The notes beneath the pieces are model-generated. The model was given only the letters and a program-made list of their open reading frames with translations. It was not told the origin of the DNA and made no database searches. Below, piece by piece: positions 1-5,593 of a DNA stretch of 5,839 nt (within the stretch, counting starts at the first letter, position 1; the number at the start of each line of letters is the position of its first letter). Origin of the DNA: Rickettsiaceae bacterium (GTDB taxonomy: Bacteria > Pseudomonadota > Alphaproteobacteria > Rickettsiales > Rickettsiaceae); contig JAGOJE010000067.1 of the NCBI GenBank assembly GCA_017995275.1, forward strand, positions 1 to 5,839, read 5' to 3'. A program made the position numbers and the translations under genes.

Positions 1-255
1 TCTTTTTTCAGCTAGTTTTTCCTCATTTACAGATCCATCTCTATTTACTGGGATCGAGAAAAAATACTCTAGCATTTTCATGTTCAAAGTCTTACCCCAG
101 CGCCTTGGGCGGGTGATTAAAGAAACTTCGCTCGTAGAAAGTACATCTTTTATAAGCAAGGTTTTATCTACAAGAAGTGCACCTTCAGTGGTAACCATTT
201 GCTCAAAAATGTCAGACCCAACTCTTGAAAACCGATTAAGTTCGTATTTATTCAT
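1..255 (-). CDS. AAA-ATPase-like domain protein (PF09820 type), N-terminal part, cut by window edge
   Basis: Reading the minus strand from the ATG at 255 gives 85 codons that stay open to base 1, so this is the 5' part of a longer gene. The protein begins MNKYELNRF. At residues 29-31 it has VDK and at 49-56 RPRRWGKT, followed by LNMKMLEYFF. This is the layout of the AAA-ATPase-like family: a VDKT segment, then a RPRRxGKT phosphate-binding loop, then a helix ending in FF. Family members are usually 500-600 residues and often carry a PD-(D/E)XK nuclease-like domain (DUF1703/PF08011) at the C-terminus, which would lie outside the window. An in-frame TGA two codons upstream of the ATG (259-261) rules out a longer N-terminus. 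There is no clear ribosome binding site. The physiological role of the family is unsettled. It is often multi-copy in intracellular bacteria, and links to mobile DNA or host interaction have been suggested. Family assignment is firm; function is not. Confidence 0.85.
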   Translation of the reverse strand, partial: MNKYELNRFSRVGSDIFEQMVTTEGALLVDKTLLIKDVLSTSEVSLITRPRRWGKTLNMKMLEYFFSIPVNRDGSVNEEKLAEKR

Positions 256-288
256 AATTCAAATTATAGATTGGTTTAAGATGAGAGT

Positions 289-317
289 ATTATAGCATAT
301 TAAAGGAAAAAACTGAA
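289..317 (-). promoter_or_regulatory. Sigma70-type promoter of the AAA-ATPase-like gene
   Basis: On the minus strand a perfect -10 hexamer TATAAT (289-294) is preceded by TGC, giving an extended -10 (TGnTATAAT). Exactly 17 bp upstream is a weak -35, TTCAGT (312-317). Transcription would begin near 282, leaving a leader of about 27 nt before the ATG at 255. It lies in the 90-bp gap after the end of the upstream gene, so the AAA-ATPase-like gene probably has its own transcript. I saw no convincing terminator hairpin in this gap, so read-through from the ftsA unit is possible. Confidence 0.6.
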
Positions 318-345
318 GGATGTTATATATTAATTTCATTCTAAT

Positions 346-1263
346 CTAAAATTCCATATATAAGGAAGCAACTAATCCACTATACATATCCTTTCTTGCT
401 ATGATGCTATACTCGCTGAAATATCCAGCTTTTATGGTGAATTTTTGATCCTCGGAATTGCTTAATTTAAAAGATTTGGCAAGGGAAAATTGTTTGAATA
501 TTCTTTTCCTCCAAATCGGTAGAGCCCTCGGTTCAAAGGATGAAAATGCTTCTATCATAATAGTTACTCCGGCCTTTGTTTCTGCTGCCATCGTTTGATC
601 TAGATGTATAGAATATTTGCCGTTAGTGAATTGTTTGTATCCTATTTCTGTGCAAAATAAGGTTCCTCCAAGCTTGTTTTTGGACAATTTTCCTACCATT
701 AATCTCAGTTCGCCGTATTTTTCATTTTCATCCATATATTTTTTGCTTTTTCCTAGAAGAGACCTTATAGAGATGATGTATTTTTTGTCTTCATATATTC
801 TTAATTTGTGAAAGAGCTCTATGTCATTCGCAGTTTCTGAATCTTTATTATAATTTTCTAATTTTGTGAGATTTGCATTTATTCCAACGCTCTGATCATC
901 CGTTATTCCATATTCGATAGATTGTGTAATTAATTTTGTTCTATAAAAAGCTTCAAAATTTGCTTGATACCTCTTGGCATTTTTAATTTGCTCGGCTTTC
1001 TCCTGTAAAAGGTGATCCTTTTGATCTGGCGTGGCACCTGGATTGTTTAATAAAAGATCGTAATATTCAGGTATTTCCTTTTCAATTTTTCTGTCAATTT
1101 CGTAGTATTTCTCGGAGTTTTTTTTTGAATTTTTAAGCGACGGTTTGTCCATCGAATAAAAAGAGGATTTAAATTTGAAATGATTTTTTCTAGGAATCCA
1201 GGCTTCAGCATTTGCGTTTAAAGCTGCAAAAATGCAGTATATAAATATAATAACTAGTGGCAT
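346..1263 (-). CDS. Secreted protein, probable outer-membrane beta-barrel, encoded directly after ftsA
   Basis: This is a 305-residue protein with no named family that I can assign. Residues 1-19 are a hydrophobic signal peptide with a likely cleavage site ANA|EAW. The mature start EAWIPRKNHFKFKSSFY resembles the 'AW(T)-P-K-G' opening of alphaproteobacterial porin-like proteins. Residues 40-105 are charged, rich in Lys and Glu, and probably helical. From about residue 110 to the end, alternating polar and hydrophobic strands appear, including EYGITDDQSVGINANL (117-132), and the protein ends in ...GLVASLYMEF. A C-terminal Phe with alternating hydrophobics is the usual signal for barrel insertion by BamA. 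The ATG lies one nucleotide after the ftsA stop (TAA-A-ATG), and an in-frame TGA six codons upstream fixes this start, so the gene is co-transcribed with ftsA and probably translationally coupled. Oddly, the signal peptide has no Lys or Arg before its hydrophobic core. That the gene is real and the protein exported is secure; the barrel fold is inference. Confidence 0.8.
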   Translation of the reverse strand: MPLVIIFIYCIFAALNANAEAWIPRKNHFKFKSSFYSMDKPSLKNSKKNSEKYYEIDRKIEKEIPEYYDLLLNNPGATPDQKDHLLQEKAEQIKNAKRYQANFEAFYRTKLITQSIEYGITDDQSVGINANLTKLENYNKDSETANDIELFHKLRIYEDKKYIISIRSLLGKSKKYMDENEKYGELRLMVGKLSKNKLGGTLFCTEIGYKQFTNGKYSIHLDQTMAAETKAGVTIMIEAFSSFEPRALPIWRKRIFKQFSLAKSFKLSNSEDQKFTIKAGYFSEYSIIARKDMYSGLVASLYMEF

Positions 1264-1264
1264 T

Positions 1265-2512
1265 TTATATATTATCTCTCAGCCACCGAATCATTCTGCT
1301 AAAAATCCCTCCATCTTCGTCATTCTGCTTAGCGCTTAGGTAGAAGTTCTTCTGTTTTGCTAAGGCGTTTATTTTTACCATTCCTAAAGAGGAGGAATAT
1401 ACGCAAGGATTACATTCTTCTGCAAATCCTGGTATTGTTATTGGACGGCCTATTCTTGTTTGTCGGCCGAATATTTTGGATGCAAGTTCTTTCATCCCAT
1501 GTAGCATGGCTGACCCTCCAGTTAGAATCATGCGCCTTCCTATTAAGTGATCTATAGCTATTTTATCATATTCATCTTTCACAAGATTGAGGATTTCCTC
1601 AGTTCTGGGGGCTATAATATCCGCAAGTTCTAGAGTTGTAATTGTGGTATTATCTAGATTTTCTGAAGAGGTTGGGTCAAAGTCTTCTAAATTTATCATG
1701 TTATCAGTAGCAAGACCGCATGATGCGCTGCCATACAGAACTTTGATTTTTTCTGCTGCCTCGAGTTTTATAGAAAAAGCTTTTGCTATGTCAGAAGTGA
1801 TGTGCCATCCACCTACTGGTATATAGCCGCTATATATCAATTTTTTTCCTAAGAATACACCAAAAGATGTTGTTCTGGCTCCTATGTCTAATATTATAGC
1901 TCCCAGATTTTGTTCATCTTCAGTAAGGCAAGCCATGCCATCTGCATATATTGCAAGCATTATGTTGGATATATCTACTTGGCATCTGGATAAGCAATTG
2001 CTGATGTTAAGTAACATATTTGACTGCGCAGCTACTATATGCATTTTGCAGCTTAGCTCTCGCCCTAGCATTCCTATTGGATCATCAAGTGAGTTATAAT
2101 CATCTAATGTAAATTCTATAGGGAAATAGTGGATTATATCTTGATCTTCAAGCTTGAATTCACTTAATGATTTTTCTATTAGCCTTTTTACATCTTTTTT
2201 AGTAACAGGAGTTTTAGGGTGCAAATTTATGGTGTTGTATATGTAGTAAGACTTCGTACCAGCGCCAGATAGTGAGATAGCAACATCTTTTATGCTTTTA
2301 TCACTATTTTTTTCTAGGGAATATATTGCATTGATGATGCTGTTTTCTGCTTGTTTTAGGTCAACTATCGTGCCAGATTTTAGCCCTTCTGAATGGCTCA
2401 TATGCTGGCAGAGGATTCTGGCCTCTCCATTATTTTCTATAAAAGCAGCTATAGCAGCTATTTTACTGCTTCCTAGATCTAAAGTAACACTATTAGCAAA
2501 CCGGGCTTTCAT
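1265..2512 (-). CDS. ftsA: Cell division protein FtsA
   Basis: FtsA is an actin-like ATPase that tethers FtsZ filaments to the inner face of the cytoplasmic membrane and recruits later divisome proteins. Numbering from the ATG at 2512 (415 residues), the phosphate-1 motif is TLDLGSSKIAAI (10-21). The FtsA-specific 1C (SHS2) subdomain spans about 75-160. Phosphate-2 is IILDIGARTTSFGVF (206-220). IPVGGWHITSDIAKAF (231-246) matches the conserved stretch found as 'NVVTSDIAYAF' in E. coli. The adenosine motif is ILTGGSAMLHGM (329-340). The C-terminus GIFSRMIRWLRDNI is an amphipathic membrane-targeting helix. Length is normal for the family (about 420). A GTG at 2524 in the same frame would add MNCF; I prefer the ATG, but neither start has a clear ribosome binding site, and an in-frame TAG at 2534-2536 allows nothing longer. 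No ftsQ or ftsZ is adjacent, unlike the classical division cluster. The gene is followed one base later by a secreted protein. Phosphate-2 reads GAR where GGG or GAG is more usual. Confidence 0.96.
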   Translation of the reverse strand: MKARFANSVTLDLGSSKIAAIAAFIENNGEARILCQHMSHSEGLKSGTIVDLKQAENSIINAIYSLEKNSDKSIKDVAISLSGAGTKSYYIYNTINLHPKTPVTKKDVKRLIEKSLSEFKLEDQDIIHYFPIEFTLDDYNSLDDPIGMLGRELSCKMHIVAAQSNMLLNISNCLSRCQVDISNIMLAIYADGMACLTEDEQNLGAIILDIGARTTSFGVFLGKKLIYSGYIPVGGWHITSDIAKAFSIKLEAAEKIKVLYGSASCGLATDNMINLEDFDPTSSENLDNTTITTLELADIIAPRTEEILNLVKDEYDKIAIDHLIGRRMILTGGSAMLHGMKELASKIFGRQTRIGRPITIPGFAEECNPCVYSSSLGMVKINALAKQKNFYLSAKQNDEDGGIFSRMIRWLRDNI

Positions 2513-2559
2513 AAAGCAATTCACACCAAAATTCTAGATCAATCATAAGTTAGGTCGCA

Positions 2560-2587
2560 ATGATATTCAAGTTTTCTTATAAATCAA
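2560..2587 (-). promoter_or_regulatory. Candidate promoter of ftsA
   Basis: On the minus strand, TTGATT (2582-2587) and TATCAT (2560-2565) are separated by 16 bp, giving 4/6 and 5/6 matches to the sigma70 consensus. Transcription would start near 2553, about 40 nt before the ftsA ATG. An alternative -10, TATAAG, lies within the spacer at about 2576-2581. The sequence is AT-rich, so chance matches are common. Support comes mainly from position: it lies between the putative terminator and ftsA. Confidence 0.35.
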
Positions 2588-2655
2588 ACCATAAATTAAA
2601 TAAAGAATTTTAATAACACATGTTTTTGTGCATTTTTGCCATGTTGCCTTACTCA

Positions 2656-2694
2656 TAAAAACCCGACTAATTTTTCATACATCGAAAATTAGTC
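2656..2694 (-). terminator. Probable terminator hairpin downstream of the DUF1189-like gene
   Basis: GACTAATTTT (2665-2674) and AAAATTAGTC (2685-2694) form a perfect 10-bp inverted repeat with a 10-nt loop. On the minus strand the stem is followed by GGG and a run of five T (2660-2656), as in a weak intrinsic terminator. It would end the transcript coming from the gene at 2837-3658 before ftsA. On the plus strand the stem is followed by a T-rich stretch (2701-2707), so it could act in both directions. The stem is AT-rich and therefore of modest stability. Confidence 0.5.
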
Positions 2695-2724
2695 TTGACT
2701 ATTTTTTCGTGTGCGCAAATATAG

Positions 2725-2823
2725 CCATATATTTTAGTTGGATATGCAGCTCCATATGTTGATGCTGATTGTTTTTCTCAAAACGAACCAGTTATAGTTT
2801 CAGCAAGAACGTTGCTATCTTAG
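2725..2823 (+). pseudogene. Possible 3' remnant of a decayed gene (coding-like stretch, no start)
   Basis: In one plus-strand frame, bounded by TAG at 2722-2724 and TAG at 2821-2823, 32 codons read PYILVGYAAPYVDADCF then SQNEPVIVSARTLLS. Composition is balanced (Ala, Val, Asp, Glu, Pro, Ser, one Cys), not the Lys/Asn/Ile/Phe mix of random AT-rich DNA, and many codons start with G. There is no start codon in frame, so it cannot be an intact gene. It would be the C-terminal tail of a plus-strand gene whose upstream part has been lost, with the inverted repeat at 2665-2694 lying in the missing portion. I could not name the parent family. It may be coincidence. Confidence 0.25.
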
Positions 2824-2836
2824 TTAATCTAGGAAA

Positions 2837-3658
2837 CTAAGTCTTGGTGAAGCTCATTACAATAAGGGCGGCAGCTAGCATATGTAAAAGTTCCGCTACA
2901 ATAGATAATTGCGGAAGAAATAGCGAAAATAAGGTTCCGGATATTACAAATATTCCAGATGCAAACATAGACATACGGCATGCTGTTTTCATTGTGAGAT
3001 TCAGTGCAAATATTTGAGAGGCGATATATAATATTATCGTTGGGAGCGCTAATTTTACCATTGTTTTAAAAAAGAAAATAATAGATGCTATGGGCATTAT
3101 ATATATAAATATCATTCTGTTATTTGCTATGGATTTTAGTAAATATTCCCTCATTGAATTTTCTGTGATAGTCCATGGGCTAGTGCCTAAAAATGTAGGA
3201 TAAGATAAAGTTAAATTATCCGTTTTTCCGTTAGCTAATATATTTATTGTGATTGTGTTTGCTGTGAATAATACTGGAATTTTACTTCTCTCATCGAATG
3301 TCATATTTCCATCTGTATCTATAGCTGCTATTTTCCTATGTATCTCATCCTCCATAAAATAAGGCATTTCTATTGATGTGGATATATTAGTTCCATCATA
3401 TTTTATTTCTGGTATTTGATCTAATATTGTCTCAATATTGGGGTTTGTTCTGGAAGATAGGGATTTTTCTATATAGGCTATTTTTCCAAGAAAGTCTGCT
3501 GTATATATAACGGCAGATATTATGCATAATGTTAGTACATATTTTATTCCATATCCTTTATATTTGAATCTTACATCTCTATAAAACTCTATAGAACTGA
3601 TAGAAAGCCAAAGCAATCGGAATATCGTTTTAATGTAAGATGAGAGCCTTATTGTCAT
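2837..3658 (-). CDS. DUF1189-like multi-pass membrane protein
   Basis: This is a 273-residue inner-membrane protein. The N-terminus (about 1-36) is cytoplasmic-looking and contains SIEFYRDVRFKYKGYGIKY, which matches the 'F(Y)-D-V--R-KG-G--Y' opening of DUF1189 (PF06691) proteins. One membrane helix follows at about 38-58. A roughly 120-residue soluble region follows that includes AAIDTDGN (111-118), the place where DUF1189 proteins carry an 'iDT-G' motif. Four closely spaced helices at about 182-198, 201-222, 229-248 and 251-269 complete it, so the soluble part is probably periplasmic. The function of the family is unknown. The ATG at 3658 gives the expected start, with no obvious ribosome binding site. 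It is transcribed away from the transketolase gene and is 312 bp upstream of ftsA with a probable terminator between, so it is likely a single-gene transcript. The gene is certain; the family call is from motif memory. Confidence 0.8.
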   Translation of the reverse strand: MTIRLSSYIKTIFRLLWLSISSIEFYRDVRFKYKGYGIKYVLTLCIISAVIYTADFLGKIAYIEKSLSSRTNPNIETILDQIPEIKYDGTNISTSIEMPYFMEDEIHRKIAAIDTDGNMTFDERSKIPVLFTANTITINILANGKTDNLTLSYPTFLGTSPWTITENSMREYLLKSIANNRMIFIYIMPIASIIFFFKTMVKLALPTIILYIASQIFALNLTMKTACRMSMFASGIFVISGTLFSLFLPQLSIVAELLHMLAAALIVMSFTKT

Positions 3659-3672
3659 AAATGTCTTTTTAG

Positions 3673-3700
3673 TTTAGAATCTTAATCCAGTAACTATATT
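3673..3700 (+). promoter_or_regulatory. Candidate transketolase promoter in the divergent spacer
   Basis: In the 54-bp spacer between divergent genes, TTTAGA (3673-3678) and TATATT (3695-3700) are separated by 16 bp, giving 4/6 and 5/6 matches to consensus. Transcription would begin near 3707, leaving a leader of only about 6 nt before the ATG at 3713, and no ribosome binding site is visible. The opposite strand has TATAGT over 3693-3698, a possible -10 for the DUF1189-like gene with TTTGCA at 3714-3719 as -35 (15-bp spacing). The two -10 elements would overlap. Motif matches in such AT-rich DNA are weak evidence. Confidence 0.35.
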
Positions 3701-3712
3701 TATTACATCATA

Positions 3713-5593
3713 ATGCAAATAAATCAACATAACAACCAACTACTTTGTAAATTAAGTAATGCAATAAGGATTCTATCAGCAGATGCTGTTGAGAATTCAT
3801 CCTCTGGTCATCCAGGTATGCCTCTTGGCTTTGCGGATGTGATGACTGTACTTGCAATGAATTTTTTAAAATTTGATCCTTTGCACCCAAAATGGGAAAA
3901 GCGTGATAGACTAGTTCTTTCTGCTGGCCATGGATCAATGCTTCTCTATAGTTTTTATTATCTTGCTGGCTTTAAAGATTTTGGGATTGAAGATATAAAA
4001 AACTTTCGTCAGATGGGAGCAAAGACTGCGGGACATCCAGAATATGGTATATATGATGCTATAGAGACAACAACTGGTCCTTTAGGGCAAGGTTTTGGGA
4101 ATAGCGTTGGAATGGCATTGGCTTTGAAGAAAAAGGGCTTAGAAAGCAAGGTCTGTACTATAGTAGGTGATGGTTGCTTGATGGAGGGGATATCCTATGA
4201 AGCAGCATCTGTTGCAGGGCACTTAGGGCTTAATAATCTGGTGGTGCTTTTTGATGATAATTCTATCACTATAGATGGTCCTACAAATATTGCCGTATCT
4301 GAGAACCATTTGCAAAAATTTGAAGCTATGGGGTGGCAAGTAGAAAGAGTTGATGGTCATGATTTTGTTGCTATAAATGAGGCTTTGAATAGGGCGTGGA
4401 ATGCTGCGCGTCCTTATTTTATAGCATTTAAAACCAAGATAGCTTTCGGGGCTGGTAAAAAAGAAGGGTCTGAAAAATCCCATGGTTCTCCTTTGGGGAG
4501 AGAGGTAGTCTCATATATAAAAAGTTCTATTGGTGTCCCTGATGAGGCATTTTACGTGCCGGATGATTTGCTTAAAATATGGAGGAATATAGATAGCCTT
4601 CGAGGAGATAAATTCACGCCTTCATCATATAGTTTTAATATAAAATGCGACTTTGATTTTCCAGAAGTGATGGAGCCAGAAGCTACGCGGGTTTCTTCCG
4701 GGCGTGTTATAGAAAAATTGTTGAAGGAAAATTCTAATATGATTATTGGCTCTGCGGATTTGTCATCTTCTAACGGTCTAAAATCTTCAATATCTAGGGC
4801 AATTACGAGTGGTGATTTTTCTGGGAACTTTATTCATTATGGAGTTCGTGAGAGTGTAATGGCTGCCATAATGAACGGCTTTGCCGTGGAAGGGTTTCTT
4901 CCTGTTGGAGGTACTTTCTTGGCCTTCGCAGATTATATGCGCCCAGGCATAAGGTTGAGCGCTCTTATGAATTTAAGAGTTATATATATAATGACGCATG
5001 ATTCTATAGGTGTTGGTGAAGATGGCCCAACTCATCAACCAGTAGAGCATCTTGCGAGTTTGAGGGCAATGCCAAATCTTCGGGTTTTTCGCCCTGCTGA
5101 TTTTGTTGAAACTTTAGAGGTTCTTGAAATAGCTGCCACTTATGATGGGCCCAGCCTTCTTGCTCTTACAAGGCAAAATGTTCCGCAGATAAATAAAAAA
5201 CGTAGTCAGAATATGTCTAAATTAGGGGCGTATGTTATAAAAGAGGCTAAAGAGAGGGAGGTTACTATTTTTGCCTCAGGATCTGAGCTGCAGATAGCTC
5301 TTGCTGTTGCTGATATACTTTCTGGCTATGGGGTTAGGGTTGTTTCTGTGCCTTCATTTGAGCTGTTTTTTGCTGGCGATAAGGATTATATCGAAAGCAT
5401 AATAGGCGGAGATGAATTGAAAGTAGTGATAGAGGCGGCATCTTCTTTCGGTTGGCATAAGATAGCAGGGAATGATGCTATGTTCTTTTGTATGGATGAG
5501 TTTGGGAGATCCGCTCCTGCTGAGCAATTGTTTAAATTCTACGGTTTTAGTGCGGATAATATTGCAGCTGAACTATTAAAAAGGCTAGGATGA
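3713..5593 (+). CDS. tkt: Transketolase
   Basis: Transketolase (EC 2.2.1.1) is a thiamine-diphosphate and divalent-metal enzyme of the non-oxidative pentose phosphate pathway. It moves two-carbon units between sugar phosphates, linking ribose-5-P and erythrose-4-P with glycolysis. The 626 residues are complete but somewhat shorter than E. coli TktA (about 663), mainly in the linker near 285-320. Visible landmarks are SGHPGMPLG with His33, SAGHGSM with His73, AGHPEYG with His108, the ThDP/metal motif GDGCLMEG (152-159) ending in DDNSITIDG with Asn183, and KSHGSPLG with His257. In the pyrimidine domain, ATRVSSG carries Arg326, GVRE has catalytic Glu380, THDSIG has His429, GEDGPTHQPVE has His441, and TRQNVP carries phosphate-binding Arg487. 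The C-terminal domain ends with FGRSAPAEQLFKFYGF. All expected catalytic positions are present, so it should be active. No ribosome binding site precedes the ATG; an in-frame TAA at 3683-3685, with no ATG, GTG or TTG between, supports the start. The next gene begins immediately after the stop. Confidence 0.97.
   Translation: MQINQHNNQLLCKLSNAIRILSADAVENSSSGHPGMPLGFADVMTVLAMNFLKFDPLHPKWEKRDRLVLSAGHGSMLLYSFYYLAGFKDFGIEDIKNFRQMGAKTAGHPEYGIYDAIETTTGPLGQGFGNSVGMALALKKKGLESKVCTIVGDGCLMEGISYEAASVAGHLGLNNLVVLFDDNSITIDGPTNIAVSENHLQKFEAMGWQVERVDGHDFVAINEALNRAWNAARPYFIAFKTKIAFGAGKKEGSEKSHGSPLGREVVSYIKSSIGVPDEAFYVPDDLLKIWRNIDSLRGDKFTPSSYSFNIKCDFDFPEVMEPEATRVSSGRVIEKLLKENSNMIIGSADLSSSNGLKSSISRAITSGDFSGNFIHYGVRESVMAAIMNGFAVEGFLPVGGTFLAFADYMRPGIRLSALMNLRVIYIMTHDSIGVGEDGPTHQPVEHLASLRAMPNLRVFRPADFVETLEVLEIAATYDGPSLLALTRQNVPQINKKRSQNMSKLGAYVIKEAKEREVTIFASGSELQIALAVADILSGYGVRVVSVPSFELFFAGDKDYIESIIGGDELKVVIEAASSFGWHKIAGNDAMFFCMDEFGRSAPAEQLFKFYGFSADNIAAELLKRLG

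Larger units (their letters stand above)
2525..2836. other. 312-bp intergenic region between the DUF1189-like gene and ftsA
   Basis: No convincing intact gene lies here. It holds, from low to high coordinates, a candidate minus-strand promoter for ftsA (2560-2587), a perfect 10-bp inverted repeat read as a terminator (2665-2694), and a plus-strand stretch with coding character (2725-2823) that lacks a start codon. A minus-strand reading frame of 29 codons (2567-2656) is open, but I do not call it a gene. No tRNA-like cloverleaf or known riboswitch was recognised. The gap is large compared with the other gaps in this window (0, 1, 54 and 90 bp), which fits a decayed gene. Confidence 0.6.

Noticed and set aside
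80..295. Plus-strand 71-codon frame at the left end
   Set aside because: The opposite strand encodes a recognisable AAA-ATPase-like N-terminus across 1-255, so this frame is its antisense shadow.
256..345. Terminator for the ftsA unit in the 90-bp gap
   Set aside because: Only very short complementary stretches are present and no stem followed by a T run was found on the minus strand, so no terminator is called.
617..811. Plus-strand open frame inside the secreted-protein gene
   Set aside because: It is antisense to a well-supported gene, with no family resemblance; a shadow frame. The same applies to the plus-strand frames within ftsA and the minus-strand frames within tkt.
2567..2656. Minus-strand 29-codon frame starting MSKATWQKC with a hydrophobic end
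   Set aside because: It has Lys/Ile/Leu/Tyr-rich composition expected of AT-rich DNA, no ribosome binding site, and overlaps the putative terminator tail and ftsA promoter. A small membrane peptide cannot be excluded, but nothing supports one.
4850..4858. Ser after the catalytic Glu of transketolase (GVRES), where yeast has His (REHAM), considered as a damaged active site
   Set aside because: E. coli TktA has Phe at this place (GVREFGM), so the position is variable; the catalytic Glu380 and all key His residues are present.
4979..4990. Short TATATA run inside tkt and similar AT repeats elsewhere, considered as microsatellites or promoters
   Set aside because: These are short, lie inside well-conserved coding sequence or general AT-rich DNA, and match codon use (ATA for Ile).
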